DNA of 64,000 bases, taken from the NCBI GenBank assembly GCA_000963575.1, contig CP011077.1, forward strand, positions 3,410,001 through 3,474,000, written 5' to 3'. Each line of letters starts with the position of its first letter. Within the stretch, counting starts at the first letter, position 1. This stretch comes from Klebsiella michiganensis. GTDB taxonomy: Bacteria > Pseudomonadota > Gammaproteobacteria > Enterobacterales > Enterobacteriaceae. Position numbers and translations under genes: made by a program. The notes beneath the pieces are model-generated. The model worked only from the letters and a program-made list of their open reading frames with translations. It ran no database searches and had not been told where the DNA came from. This document shows positions 34,932 to 44,396 of this stretch, in pieces.

Positions 34932-34963
34932 AAAAAAAATCCGCCACTTGGGCGGATTTTTTA
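34932..34963. terminator. Bidirectional terminator between ybiP and ompX
   Basis: AAAAAAAATCCGCC-ACTTG-GGCGGATTTTTT is a classic two-way intrinsic terminator between convergent genes. Confidence 0.95.
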
Positions 34964-34983
34964 TTGCTATCCCGGAAGGGATA

Positions 34984-35493
34984 TTAGAAGCGGTAGCCTA
35001 CGCCAGCGATCCAGGTGCCAACGTCAACGCTACGAATACGGCTCTGCTCGTAGGAGAAGTCCAGAGCAACGTTTTCGATTGGGTTGAACTGCAGACCAGC
35101 ACCGTAGGAGAAGCCGTAGTCGCTAACGGAATCGTGAGCAGCTGGGAATTCGGTCGCCTGGAATTTACCGTAGCCAACACCTACTACACCGTAGATGCTT
35201 GCCCAGTCGTTGATGCGGTAAGCAGGACCAGCGGTGATGCCGTAGTACTGGCCTTTAGTGTACACGCCGTCAGAAGTGTCGCTTTTCTGGGTGTAGGTGA
35301 AGGAGCCGATGTAGCCCAGCGGGGTATCATTTTCGTAACGGTATTTCAGGTTGAAACCGCCAGCTTTGTTAGCAACGCCCTGCATATCGCTCTGCGCGTA
35401 ACCACCGGTAACGGTGCTGGTTGCTGCAGATGCGGTACCTACGGAGACGGCCAGAACACAGGCCAGAGCTGAAAGACATGCAATTTTTTTCAT
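34984..35493 (-). CDS. ompX: Outer membrane protein OmpX
   Basis: A 169-residue precursor. A signal peptide (MKKIACLSALACVLAVSVGTASA) is followed by an eight-stranded beta-barrel, beginning ATSTVTGGYAQSDMQG and ending with Phe (VGTWIAGVGYRF), the outer-membrane insertion signal. The start at 35493 follows GAGGTGGA. OmpX belongs to the Ail/Lom family, implicated in adhesion and envelope protection. Gene order ybiP-ompX-rhtA matches E. coli. Confidence 0.97.
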   Translation of the reverse strand: MKKIACLSALACVLAVSVGTASAATSTVTGGYAQSDMQGVANKAGGFNLKYRYENDTPLGYIGSFTYTQKSDTSDGVYTKGQYYGITAGPAYRINDWASIYGVVGVGYGKFQATEFPAAHDSVSDYGFSYGAGLQFNPIENVALDFSYEQSRIRSVDVGTWIAGVGYRF

Positions 35494-35864
35494 AATATCC
35501 ACCTCAAATGTGCTTCAAGTAAGTCCTAAGTTTTAAATATAACAAAACCATGACAGAAACTCTTCGCCAATTGTGTTGTCTAACGATCTTTTTCCTGTAA
35601 CATAACATTTCCACTACATGCTAAATTACTAAAAAATCAGGAAAATGCCGCTTCGCGAGGGCAAATTTTAATCCCTTTAACAACATCGTCATTCAGATAA
35701 TTCTGGAATTATTTCTGACACAAACTGACAAAAGTCCCTCGATCGTACTCCACGCCATGAGAATTTTTCTTAATGAAAGTTCAACCAGCCATAACTTAAT
35801 CCTTTAGACTGGGCAGGCTTTTATTTTCTTGACCAAACATAAACAAATACTGACAAGGTACAGG
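35494..35864. other. ompX-rhtA divergent intergenic region
   Basis: About 370 AT-rich bases that must hold the ompX and rhtA promoters and the ompX leader. I see no palindrome, small gene or repeat that I can name. Confidence 0.5.
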
Positions 35865-36752
35865 ATGCCGCAAACTTCCCGTAATATGCCGCGCTGGCTG
35901 CCGATCGTGGTTTTGCTTATCGCCATGACATCGATTCAAAGCGGCGCTTCGCTGGCAAAATCATTATTCCCGCTAATCGGTCCTCAGGGCGTGACTTCGC
36001 TGCGCCTGTTCCTGGGCACTCTCATTCTCGCGGTGATTTTTAAACCCTGGCGACTGCGTTTTAAGCCAGAGCAGCGACTGCCTTTACTGTTTTATGGGCT
36101 GGCGCTGGGCAGCATGAATTACCTCTTTTATGTCTCTCTGCGTACAGTGCCGCTGGGCATTGCGGTGGCGTTAGAATTTACCGGGCCGCTCGCCGTGGCG
36201 CTTTTTGCCTCACGCCGGGCCGTGGACTTTATCTGGGTGGTGCTGGCAGTTGCCGGGCTGTGGTTCCTGCTTCCCCTGGGCCAGGACATCTCCCACGTAG
36301 ATCTGGCCGGTGCAGCCTGCGCACTGGGTGCCGGTGCCTGCTGGGCCATCTACATTATTGCCGGGCAGAAGGCGGGCGCTGAGCACGGCCCGGCCACGGT
36401 CGCGTTTGGTTCATTAATTGCGGCCATTATCTTTGTGCCTCTCGGCGCCTGGGAAGCCAGCAGCTCGCTGTTGCAGTGGTCGCTGCTGCCTGTCGGCCTG
36501 GCGATTGCCGTGCTTTCAACGGCGCTGCCTTACTCGCTGGAAATGATTGCGTTAACCCGCCTCCCCACCCGCACCTTTGGCACGCTAATGAGCCTTGAGC
36601 CGGGCCTTGCGGCATTGTCAGGCATGCTGTTTCTCGGCGAGCATCTGACGTTGATACAGTGGTTAGCGCTGCTCTCCATCATCGCGGCATCGGTGGGATC
36701 AACCCTGACCATGAAGCGCGAAGCACAGATTAAAAACGTTGAAATAAATTAA
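35865..36752 (+). CDS. rhtA: Threonine/homoserine exporter RhtA
   Basis: A 295-residue EamA-type (DMT) transporter with ten membrane segments, collinear with E. coli RhtA. Landmarks are IQSGASLAKSLFPLIG, VALEFTGPLAVALF and LPYSLEMIALTRLPTRTFGTLMSLEPG. It exports threonine, homoserine and other amino acids. ATG at 35865 gives exactly the E. coli length and follows AAGGTACAGG; a TTG 12 codons upstream is rejected. Confidence 0.95.
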   Translation: MPQTSRNMPRWLPIVVLLIAMTSIQSGASLAKSLFPLIGPQGVTSLRLFLGTLILAVIFKPWRLRFKPEQRLPLLFYGLALGSMNYLFYVSLRTVPLGIAVALEFTGPLAVALFASRRAVDFIWVVLAVAGLWFLLPLGQDISHVDLAGAACALGAGACWAIYIIAGQKAGAEHGPATVAFGSLIAAIIFVPLGAWEASSSLLQWSLLPVGLAIAVLSTALPYSLEMIALTRLPTRTFGTLMSLEPGLAALSGMLFLGEHLTLIQWLALLSIIAASVGSTLTMKREAQIKNVEIN

Positions 36753-36765
36753 TCTGTCTCCCTGT

Positions 36766-36796
36766 ATTTAATGCGGTAATAATTACCGCATTAAAT
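36766..36796. terminator. Perfect 15-bp palindrome after rhtA
   Basis: ATTTAATGCGGTAAT and its exact reverse complement flank a single A, starting 14 bp beyond the rhtA stop. It may be an AT-rich terminator stem or a protein-binding site upstream of dps. It lacks a separate U tract. Confidence 0.45.
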
Positions 36797-37007
36797 GCGT
36801 TACCCGCCGGCGAGGACTTATATTCACCGCCAGCTGTAATACGCAATAAGAATTATTTTCTTTTCACCGTCATATTTACTCACTCTTTTTGACATAAATC
36901 ATAAAAACCATATAACCACCTGTTAATAAACAAATTACTATTTTCCACCTTGCGCTTACTATCGGTTTGATAGGTATTACCCTAGCCAGCAAAGTAAAAA
37001 GTCGGTG

Positions 37008-37015
37008 CTATACTT
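37008..37015 (+). promoter_or_regulatory. dps promoter -10 (sigma-S type)
   Basis: TGCTATACTTA is an extended -10 of the CTATACTT kind used by sigma-S and matches the E. coli dps promoter. It lies about 50 bp upstream of dps. The rest of 36797-37007 shows no further element I can name. Confidence 0.75.
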
Positions 37016-37062
37016 ATTGCCGGTAATTCATTGGGACACCAACATCAAGAGGATGAAAGATT

Positions 37063-37566
37063 ATGAGTACCGCTAAACTGGTAAAAACTAAATCTACAAA
37101 CCTGCTATATACCCGCAATGATGTGAAAGACAGCGAGAAAAAGGCCACCATCGAGCTACTGAATCGCCAGGTCGTCCAGTTCATCGACTTGTCGCTGATT
37201 ACCAAACAGGCTCACTGGAATATGCGCGGGGCTAACTTTATTGCCGTACACGAAATGCTGGATGGCTTCCGCACGGCGTTAACCGAGCACCTCGACACCA
37301 TGGCAGAACGTGCCGTGCAGCTTGGCGGCGTGGCGTTGGGCACCACTCAGGTGATCAACAGCAAAACCCCGCTGAAAAGCTACCCGCTGGATATTCACAC
37401 CGTACAGGAACACCTGAAAGAGCTGGCCGATCGCTATGCCATCGTCGCCAACGATGTGCGTAAAGCCGTCGGTGAAGCAAAAGACGAAGATACCGCAGAT
37501 ATTTTGACCGCCGCTTCCCGCGATCTTGATAAATTCTTGTGGTTCATTGAGTCCAACATCGAGTAA
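37063..37566 (+). CDS. dps: DNA-binding ferritin-like protein Dps
   Basis: A 167-residue Dps subunit, the E. coli length. Lysine-rich N-terminus (MSTAKLVKTKSTN) binds DNA. The inter-subunit ferroxidase residues His51, His63, Asp67, Asp78 and Glu82 are all present. Twelve subunits store iron and protect the nucleoid in stationary phase and peroxide stress. It lies between rhtA and glnH as in E. coli. Confidence 0.98.
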   Translation: MSTAKLVKTKSTNLLYTRNDVKDSEKKATIELLNRQVVQFIDLSLITKQAHWNMRGANFIAVHEMLDGFRTALTEHLDTMAERAVQLGGVALGTTQVINSKTPLKSYPLDIHTVQEHLKELADRYAIVANDVRKAVGEAKDEDTADILTAASRDLDKFLWFIESNIE

Positions 37567-37756
37567 CCAGAGCAATTTCCTATGGCTCCTCCTCCGCCAG
37601 GGGGCGGGGTCTGCACCAAAACAGAGCAGACCATCGCTTAATTCATAGCCCAAAGTTAATCAAATGTAATAATCACCTCACACAATCGTTAACGAATGAT
37701 TGTTTTGTCCACTGATTTCGCGGTAAAACTAACCCCTACCCTGCCGGCTCATTTTG

Positions 37757-37786
37757 CGCACCAAAATGGTGCACCATAACGGTGCG
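37757..37786. promoter_or_regulatory. Overlapping NtrC sites upstream of glnH
   Basis: CGCACCAAAATGGTGCA (37757-37773) and TGCACCATAACGGTGCG (37770-37786) are two overlapping NtrC palindromes about 100 bp upstream of the sigma-54 promoter, the arrangement known for E. coli glnHp2. Confidence 0.85.
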
Positions 37787-37860
37787 TTATGACCAGCTTG
37801 CAACGCTCAATGTGCAATGTTAAATAATCACATCCTTGCAAAAACAGTAAGTTGCAAATT

Positions 37861-37876
37861 TGGCACGATTCTTTCA
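37861..37876 (+). promoter_or_regulatory. Sigma-54 promoter glnHp2
   Basis: TGGCACGATTCTTTCA fits TGGCAC-N5-TTGCA and is 53 bp before the glnH ATG. With the NtrC sites upstream it makes glnHPQ nitrogen-regulated. Confidence 0.88.
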
Positions 37877-37928
37877 TGAGTCGCCGCTGACGCAGGGGAT
37901 CGCCCCGTGGATTAACAAAGGAAATGCT

Positions 37929-38675
37929 ATGAAGTCGATTTTGAAAGTTTCACTGGCTGCACTTACCCTGGCTTTCGCTGTATCTTCCCATGCCGCTGAT
38001 AAAAAACTGGTCGTTGCGACCGACACCGCGTTCGTTCCTTTCGAATTTAAACAAGGCGACCAGTATGTTGGCTTTGACGTGGATCTGTGGGCTGCTATCG
38101 CCAAAGAATTGAAGCTGGACTACACCCTGAAGCCAATGGATTTCAGCGGCATCATCCCTGCTCTGCAAACGAAAAACGTTGACCTGGCGCTGGCCGGGAT
38201 CACCATCACCCCTGAGCGCGAAAAAGCGATCGACTTCTCCGACGGCTACTACAAAAGCGGCCTGCTGGTGATGGTCAAAGCCAATAACAACGACATCAAA
38301 AGCGTGAAAGATCTGGACGGTAAAGTTGTTGCGGTTAAAGGCGGCACGGGTTCCGTTGATTACGCGAAAGCCAACATCAAAACCAAAGACCTGCGTCAGT
38401 TCCCGAACATCGATAACGCCTACATGGAACTGGGCACCAACCGCGCTGACGCGGTTCTGCACGACACGCCAAACATCCTGTATTTCATCAAAACAGCCGG
38501 TAACGGTCAGTTCAAAGCTGTAGGTGAGTCTCTGGAAGCCCAGCAGTACGGTATCGCCCTGCCTAAAGGCAGCGACGAACTGCGCACCAAAATCAACGGC
38601 GCGCTGAAAACCCTGAAAGAGAACGGCACTTACAACGAAATCTACAAAAAATGGTTCGGTACCGAGCCTAAATAA
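37929..38675 (+). CDS. glnH: Glutamine periplasmic binding protein GlnH
   Basis: A 248-residue precursor, same length as in E. coli. Signal peptide ends VSSHA before ADKKLVVATDTAFVPFEFK. Glutamine-contact segments include DFSGIIPALQTKNVDLALAGITIT and HDTPNILYFI. Longer in-frame starts would lie inside the sigma-54 promoter, so 37929 is secure. It is the first gene of glnHPQ. Confidence 0.97.
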   Translation: MKSILKVSLAALTLAFAVSSHAADKKLVVATDTAFVPFEFKQGDQYVGFDVDLWAAIAKELKLDYTLKPMDFSGIIPALQTKNVDLALAGITITPEREKAIDFSDGYYKSGLLVMVKANNNDIKSVKDLDGKVVAVKGGTGSVDYAKANIKTKDLRQFPNIDNAYMELGTNRADAVLHDTPNILYFIKTAGNGQFKAVGESLEAQQYGIALPKGSDELRTKINGALKTLKENGTYNEIYKKWFGTEPK

Positions 38676-38802
38676 TAATTCTAAAAATGAGTAACATCTG
38701 AGGGGCGCCTTTCGCCCCTCTTATTATTAAACGCCTCCCACGCTGCCAGGCCCCGGCCTGAAGCCCAAAGAGGTGAATCACGGTAGACAACAGGAACACA
38801 TC

Positions 38803-39462
38803 ATGCAGTTTGACTGGAGCGCCATTTGGCCTGCAATTCCCATCTTGTTTGAAGGCGCTAAGATGACCCTATGGATTTCAATCCTGGGTCTTTGCGGCGG
38901 TTTAGTAATTGGTTTAGTGGCGGGCTTTGCTCGTACCTACGGCGGTTGGATTGCCAACCACGTAGCCCTTGTTTTCATCGAAGTGATTCGCGGCACGCCA
39001 ATTGTGGTGCAGGTGATGTTTATCTACTTCGCCCTGCCAATGGCCTTTACCGATCTGCGTATCGATCCGTTTAGCGCCGCGGTCGTCACCATCATGATCA
39101 ACTCCGGAGCTTACATCGCAGAAATCACCCGCGGTGCAGTGCTCTCTATTCATAAAGGCTTCCAGGAAGCGGGCCTTGCGCTTGGGCTGTCAAAACGTGA
39201 AACCATCCGTCACGTTATTATGCCCCTGGCGTTGCGCCGTATGCTGCCGCCGCTGGGTAACCAGTGGATCATCAGCATCAAAGATACCTCGCTGTTCATC
39301 GTTATCGGTGTAGCAGAACTGACTCGTCAGGGTCAGGAAATTATCGCCGGTAACTTCCGCGCGCTGGAGATTTGGAGCGCCGTTGCGGTCTTCTATCTGA
39401 TTATTACCCTGGTGCTGAGCTTCGTGCTGCGTCGCCTTGAAAGAAGGATGAAAATCCTGTGA
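38803..39462 (+). CDS. glnP: Glutamine ABC permease GlnP
   Basis: A 219-residue inner-membrane permease with five membrane segments (starting MQFDWSAIWPAIPILFEGAK). EAA loop: GFQEAGLALGLSKRETIRHVIMP. CAGGA precedes the ATG. It forms the glutamine channel with GlnQ. It overlaps glnQ by four bases. Confidence 0.97.
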   Translation: MQFDWSAIWPAIPILFEGAKMTLWISILGLCGGLVIGLVAGFARTYGGWIANHVALVFIEVIRGTPIVVQVMFIYFALPMAFTDLRIDPFSAAVVTIMINSGAYIAEITRGAVLSIHKGFQEAGLALGLSKRETIRHVIMPLALRRMLPPLGNQWIISIKDTSLFIVIGVAELTRQGQEIIAGNFRALEIWSAVAVFYLIITLVLSFVLRRLERRMKIL

Positions 39463-40181
39463 TTGAATTTAAAAACGTCTCCAAGCACTTTGGCCAAACC
39501 CAGGTGCTGCACAATATTGACCTGAACATCAAACAGGGTGAAGTAGTGGTAATTATCGGCCCAAGCGGCTCCGGTAAATCGACCCTGCTGCGCTGCATCA
39601 ACAAGCTGGAAGAGATCACCAGCGGCGACCTGATTGTTGACGGCCTGAAAGTGAACGATCCGAAGGTAGACGATCGCCTGATCCGTCAGGAAGCCGGCAT
39701 GGTGTTCCAGCAGTTCTATCTGTTCCCGCACCTGACCGCGCTGGAAAACGTTGCCTTCGGCCCAATTCGTGTCCGCGGCATGAAAAAAGACGCGGCTGAG
39801 AAGCTGGCGAAAGAGCTACTGGCGAAGGTTGGTCTGGCGGAACGTGCGCATCATTATCCGTCAGAGCTTTCTGGCGGCCAGCAGCAGCGCGTGGCCATTG
39901 CTCGCGCCCTTGCCGTTAAGCCGAAGATGATGCTGTTTGATGAGCCAACCTCAGCCCTCGACCCGGAGCTGCGTCACGAAGTGCTGAAAGTGATGCAGGA
40001 CCTGGCCGAAGAAGGCATGACCATGGTTATCGTTACCCACGAAGTCGGCTTTGCCGCCAAAGTGGCCTCCCGCCTGATCTTTATCGATAAAGGTCGTGTG
40101 GCGGAAGACGGTAACCCGCAGGAGCTTATCGACAACCCACCGAGCCCGCGCCTGCGCGAGTTCCTGCAGCACGTCGCATAA
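39459..40181 (+). CDS. glnQ: Glutamine ABC transporter ATPase GlnQ
   Basis: A 240-residue ABC ATPase starting at GTG in a GTGA overlap with glnP. Walker A GPSGSGKSTLLR, signature LSGGQQQRVAIARALA, Walker B MLFDEPTSALDPE and the switch VTHE are intact. It powers GlnHP glutamine import. Confidence 0.98.
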   Translation: MIEFKNVSKHFGQTQVLHNIDLNIKQGEVVVIIGPSGSGKSTLLRCINKLEEITSGDLIVDGLKVNDPKVDDRLIRQEAGMVFQQFYLFPHLTALENVAFGPIRVRGMKKDAAEKLAKELLAKVGLAERAHHYPSELSGGQQQRVAIARALAVKPKMMLFDEPTSALDPELRHEVLKVMQDLAEEGMTMVIVTHEVGFAAKVASRLIFIDKGRVAEDGNPQELIDNPPSPRLREFLQHVA

Positions 40182-40190
40182 CGCCTGATT

Positions 40191-40223
40191 CAGGGCGACT
40201 AATCTCAGTCGCCCTGATTTTTC
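40191..40223 (+). terminator. glnHPQ terminator
   Basis: CAGGGCGACT / AGTCGCCCTG form a 10-bp stem with a 6-nt loop, followed by ATTTTTCT. Confidence 0.92.
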
Positions 40224-40308
40224 TGGAATTATCCCGCTTTTCTCCTCGCTAAAATCACAGCCACTATACTTACTCCTTTGTCAGATTTTCTCAGTCCGGA
40301 GGAGCGCT

Positions 40309-42567
40309 GTGCGATGGATCCTGATATTACTGTTTAGCCTGATGAGCCTGCCCGGCCATGCAGTCACCTTACCCGCCGCAGCCGTTGCCGCCTCAACATC
40401 CCAGGGCAGCACCGCACCACCAGCAGAACCCAGCGTAGAAGAAAAGAAAAAAGCGTACTCGGCGCTCGCCGACGTGCTGGACAACCCAAAGTCCCGCGGT
40501 GAACTCATCGAGCAGCTTCGCAAAGTCGCCGCTGACGATACCTCGCCAACCGTGCCGGCCATCGCACCACCCGATGCGCTCCCTGAAGATAAAACCGTGC
40601 TCGAAAACGTCACCGACGTCAGCCGCCGCTACGGGGGAGAGCTCACGCAGCGCTTTGAGCTGCTCCAGCAAAATATCGCCAGCGCACCGAGGAAAGCCTT
40701 TAACCAGCGGACTTTCTTCAATGCACTGAGTCACTTCGCGATGCTCGCCAGCGCCGTTTTTGTGTTCTATTTCCTGCTTCGCGCCTGCGTCAGGCCGCTA
40801 TGGGCCAAAATGGGCGACTGGGGACGAAGAAAAAACCGCGACCATACCAACTGGCTTCACCTGCCGATGACCATCCTCGGCGCCTTTGCGGTGGACATCC
40901 TGCTGCTGGCGCTAACGCTGTTCGTCGGGCAGCTTCTCAGCGACAAAATGAACGCAGGCAACGCCACTATCGCCCGGCAGCAGGGGCTGTTCCTTAATGC
41001 CTTCGGGCTTATCGAGTTCTTCAAGGCCGTTCTGCGCCTCATTTTCAGCCCGCGTTTCCCGGCGCTGCGCCCTTTCCCCATCGGTGACCAGGGCGCCCGC
41101 TACTGGAGCCTTCGCCTTTCCTGGCTGAGTACGATTATCGGCTACGGGCTATTGGTGGTGGTGCCGATTCTCGCCAATCAGGTCAACGCCCAGATCAGCG
41201 CTATGGTTAACGTAGTGGTGATGCTGCTGATCACCGTCTGGGCGCTATATCTGATTTTTCACAACAAACGCGCCATCCAGCAAAGTCTGATTCACCTGGC
41301 AGACCGTTCAATGAGCTTCTTTAGCCTGTTTATTCGTGCCTTTGCGCTCGTCTGGCACTGGCTCGCCTGCCTCTATTTTGTGGTGCTGTTTTTCCTTTCG
41401 CTCTTCGATCCGGGCAACAGCCTGAAATTTATGATGGGCGCCTCGCTGCACAGCCTGACCATCATTGGCGTGGCGGCGTTTATCTCCGGCATGCTTTCAC
41501 GCTGGATAGCAAAAACCATCACCCTTTCTCCACAGGTGCAGCGTAATTACCCCGAGCTGCAAAAGCGTCTTAACGGCTGGATCTCCGTCTCGCTGAAACT
41601 GGCGCGTATTCTTACCGTTTGCGTCGCAGTCATGCTGCTGCTGGACGCCTGGGGGCTTTTCGATGCCTGGCAATGGCTCACTCAGGGCGCCGGAGAAAAA
41701 ACCGTCGACATCCTGATCCGCATCGTGCTTATCCTTTTCTTCTCAGCGGTAGGCTGGACGCTGCTGGCAAGCCTGATCGAAAACCGCCTTGCGTCGGATA
41801 TCCACGGCCGCCCAATGCCAAGCGCGCGAGCCCGCACGCTGCTGACGCTGTTCCGTAACGCGCTGGCCGTGGTGATCAGCACCATCACCATCATGATCCT
41901 GCTTTCTGAAATTGGCGTGAACATCGCACCTCTGCTGGCCGGCGCGGGGGCGCTGGGGCTAGCGATAAGCTTTGGTTCGCAAACACTGGTGAAGGATATT
42001 ATTACCGGGATATTCATTCAGTTTGAAAATGGGATGAATACTGGCGACTACGTCACCATCGGCGCAATTACCGGCACCGTCGAAAAAATGTCGATCCGCT
42101 CGGTGGGCGTTCGTCAGGATACGGGGGCTTACCACATCATTCCGTGGTCATCGATAACGACCTTCGCCAACTTCGTCCGCGGGATTGGCTCTTTCGTGGC
42201 GAACTACGACGTCGACAGGCAGGAGGACGTGGACAACGCTAACCGCGTGCTGAAAGAAGCTGTGGAAGCGCTAATGAGCCAGGAAGATATTCGTATGTTA
42301 GTGATTGGCGAGCCGTTGTTCTCGGGCATTGTGGGGCTGACGAATCAGGCCTTCACGGTACGCGTGACCTTTACCACCCTGCCGCTAAAACAGTGGACGG
42401 TGCGCTACGCGCTCGACGGAATGGTCAAAAAACATTTTGATGAAGCGGGTATCAGGCCTCCGGTGCAAACCGTGCAGGTTATGCAGCCGGGTGCCGATGC
42501 TGTGCAGGCGCTACAGGCCTCGGATGCGGCGGCCGGCGCGCTACCGCCCGCCAGCCCAACCCGCTAA
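40309..42567 (+). CDS. ybiO: Mechanosensitive channel YbiO (MscS family)
   Basis: A 752-residue MscS-type channel. Cleavable signal (MRWILILLFSLMSLPGHA), a periplasmic domain, many membrane helices, then the MscS core: NIAPLLAGAGALGLAISFGSQTLVKDIITGIFI forms the pore helix and FENGMNTGDYVTIG the beta domain. It starts at GTG with GGAGG upstream. It is slightly longer than E. coli YbiO because of an alanine/proline-rich tail. It gates with moderate conductance under osmotic downshock. Confidence 0.94.
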   Translation: MRWILILLFSLMSLPGHAVTLPAAAVAASTSQGSTAPPAEPSVEEKKKAYSALADVLDNPKSRGELIEQLRKVAADDTSPTVPAIAPPDALPEDKTVLENVTDVSRRYGGELTQRFELLQQNIASAPRKAFNQRTFFNALSHFAMLASAVFVFYFLLRACVRPLWAKMGDWGRRKNRDHTNWLHLPMTILGAFAVDILLLALTLFVGQLLSDKMNAGNATIARQQGLFLNAFGLIEFFKAVLRLIFSPRFPALRPFPIGDQGARYWSLRLSWLSTIIGYGLLVVVPILANQVNAQISAMVNVVVMLLITVWALYLIFHNKRAIQQSLIHLADRSMSFFSLFIRAFALVWHWLACLYFVVLFFLSLFDPGNSLKFMMGASLHSLTIIGVAAFISGMLSRWIAKTITLSPQVQRNYPELQKRLNGWISVSLKLARILTVCVAVMLLLDAWGLFDAWQWLTQGAGEKTVDILIRIVLILFFSAVGWTLLASLIENRLASDIHGRPMPSARARTLLTLFRNALAVVISTITIMILLSEIGVNIAPLLAGAGALGLAISFGSQTLVKDIITGIFIQFENGMNTGDYVTIGAITGTVEKMSIRSVGVRQDTGAYHIIPWSSITTFANFVRGIGSFVANYDVDRQEDVDNANRVLKEAVEALMSQEDIRMLVIGEPLFSGIVGLTNQAFTVRVTFTTLPLKQWTVRYALDGMVKKHFDEAGIRPPVQTVQVMQPGADAVQALQASDAAAGALPPASPTR

Positions 42568-43509
42568 CTATTTACCGCGGGTTTTCGCCCAGCGTGCGCG
42601 CTGGGCATCATCCATAAAGCTCCAGGCGATGAAACGGCTCTGCTTTTGCCCCTGAGCCATCTCTTTTTTCACCACTTTTACCACGCCGGTTTCCTGCATC
42701 ACGCGGTATAGCGCGGGCAAGTTTTCGCCTTTTGAAACCAGCGAAGTGAACCACAGCACCTGGCGGCCAAACGCCTTACTTTCTTTGATCATCTGGCTGA
42801 CGAAGGCAACTTCACCCCCCTCGCACCACAGTTCCTGCTCGCGACCACCAAAATTCAGCGCGGCCCCTGCGCCCTGGCCAAGATTGCGGCGCTTACGCTC
42901 GCTGCCGCTGCGGGCCGCCTCGACCGAATCATGGAACGGAGGATTGCACAGCGTGGCGTCATAGGTTTCATTTTTGTGGATAATGCCGTCCAGAATGCAG
43001 GCGGCATTTTTTTGGCGGCGCAGGCGAATCATGCGGCTAAGCCCGGCATTGCCATCCACAATTTGCTGGGCGCTGCGAAATGCGTCGCCGTCCAGCTCTG
43101 AACCGGTAAAGCGCCAGCCGTATTCATGCTGACCAATCAGCGGATAAATGCAGTTGGCGCCCACGCCGATATCCAGCACGGAAGCCTGAGCTGGCACAAC
43201 GCCGCCGTTCCCCTCTGCCAGCAGATCGGCCAGATGATGAATATAATCCGCGCGCCCCGGCACCGGGGGGCAAAGAAAACCGTCCGGAATATCCCACTGC
43301 TTCACCTGATAAAAATGGGCCAACAGCGCCTGGTTCAGCGCCTTCACCGCCAGCGGATCCGCAAAATCAACGGTCGTGTCACCGTGCGGCCCTGGGCGCA
43401 AAAACTCGGCCAGTGCCGGGCAGCTCGCGGTTAATGCGGCAAAGTCATAGCGACTGCGGTGACGGTTACGCGGATGCAAACCAGGTTTGGTGTCGGCTGG
43501 GGTTTTCAT
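42568..43509 (-). CDS. rlmF: 23S rRNA m6A1618 methyltransferase RlmF
   Basis: A 313-residue SAM-dependent methyltransferase. ASVLDIGVGANCIYPLIG binds SAM, and CNPPFHDS is the NPPF catalytic motif of N6-adenine methylases. ATG at 43509 follows AAGGAG and begins just before the conserved KPGLHPRNRHRSRYD; a 48-codon in-frame extension is rejected. It is convergent with ybiO and divergent from the flavin reductase gene. Confidence 0.95.
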   Translation of the reverse strand: MKTPADTKPGLHPRNRHRSRYDFAALTASCPALAEFLRPGPHGDTTVDFADPLAVKALNQALLAHFYQVKQWDIPDGFLCPPVPGRADYIHHLADLLAEGNGGVVPAQASVLDIGVGANCIYPLIGQHEYGWRFTGSELDGDAFRSAQQIVDGNAGLSRMIRLRRQKNAACILDGIIHKNETYDATLCNPPFHDSVEAARSGSERKRRNLGQGAGAALNFGGREQELWCEGGEVAFVSQMIKESKAFGRQVLWFTSLVSKGENLPALYRVMQETGVVKVVKKEMAQGQKQSRFIAWSFMDDAQRARWAKTRGK

Positions 43510-43611
43510 TGGGGGCTTCTCCTTATGTGGCCGCGTAAGATACTCTGCTCTCCGCGTCGGGTAAATACATCGCTGACGATTTGACCTTTCCAATACGAAT
43601 TCAGGTGCGTA

Positions 43612-44238
43612 ATGAGTAAAAAACGTTATTACTACGAGCCCTCGGAAGGCCACGGTTTACCACACGATCCGCTGAATGCCATTGTCGGGCCACGTCCTAT
43701 CGGCTGGATCTCCTCCTGCAACCTGCAGGGCCAGCGCAATCTCGCGCCCTACAGCTTTTTTAACTGCTTTAACTATCGACCACCGATCATTGGTTTCTCC
43801 AGCACCGGCTGGAAAGACAGCGTCCAGAACATCCTCGACACCAAAGAATTCGTCTGGAACCTGGCCACGCGCCCGCTGGCAGAACAGATGAATGAAACCT
43901 CCGTGACGCTCCCCAGAGGAGAGGATGAGTTTCAGCGCGCGGGCCTGACCCCGGTGGCGGGCACAAAGGTCAGCGCAAGCCTGGTCGCCGAAAGCCCGGT
44001 CAACTTTGAATGCCGCCTGTCGCAGTGCATTCGCCTGACCTCTGCCGACGGGGAAGCGCTGAACAGCTGGCTGGTGCTGGGTGAAGTGATTGCCGTGCAC
44101 ATTGATGAAGCGTTGCTTATCGACGGAGTCTACCAGACCGCGCTGGCGCAGCCCGTGCTGCGGGCCGGGGGGCCAACCGCTTATTACACTGTTGATGAAT
44201 CGCAGCGTTTTGACCTGGTTCGTCCCGACGCCCGCTAA
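43612..44238 (+). CDS. Flavin reductase-like FMN-binding protein
   Basis: A 208-residue protein of the DIM6/NTAB flavoredoxin family. The N-terminal PHDPLNAIVGPRPIGWISSCN and APYSFFNCFNYRPPIIGF segments form the FMN-binding split barrel. It could be an FMN-dependent reductase, or it could supply reduced flavin to a monooxygenase. It is next to rlmF; no E. coli counterpart is found at that position. Specific substrate unknown. Confidence 0.88.
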   Translation: MSKKRYYYEPSEGHGLPHDPLNAIVGPRPIGWISSCNLQGQRNLAPYSFFNCFNYRPPIIGFSSTGWKDSVQNILDTKEFVWNLATRPLAEQMNETSVTLPRGEDEFQRAGLTPVAGTKVSASLVAESPVNFECRLSQCIRLTSADGEALNSWLVLGEVIAVHIDEALLIDGVYQTALAQPVLRAGGPTAYYTVDESQRFDLVRPDAR

Positions 44239-44254
44239 CGCAAATAAAAAACAT

Positions 44255-44281
44255 AAAAATCAGCCACCTATTTGTGGCTTA
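44255..44281 (+). terminator. Terminator-like repeat copy 1
   Basis: AAAAATCAGCCACCTATTTGTGGCTT: an AGCCAC/GTGGCT stem just after the flavin reductase gene. The same 25 bases recur at 44397-44421. Confidence 0.65.
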
Positions 44282-44289
44282 ACGCTATA

Positions 44290-44322
44290 AAAACAGCCGA
44301 AAAACGTGGTTTCGGCTGTTTT
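44290..44322. terminator. Strong bidirectional terminator
   Basis: AAAACAGCCGAAA and TTTCGGCTGTTTT form a 13-bp stem with a 7-nt loop and flanking A and T runs. Confidence 0.85.
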
Positions 44323-44396
44323 GATCAAACCAGTACATCCCCTTCACTGCTTTTTCGAACAAAGCGCTCATTTTAAGACCAGTGCATTTAATAAAG

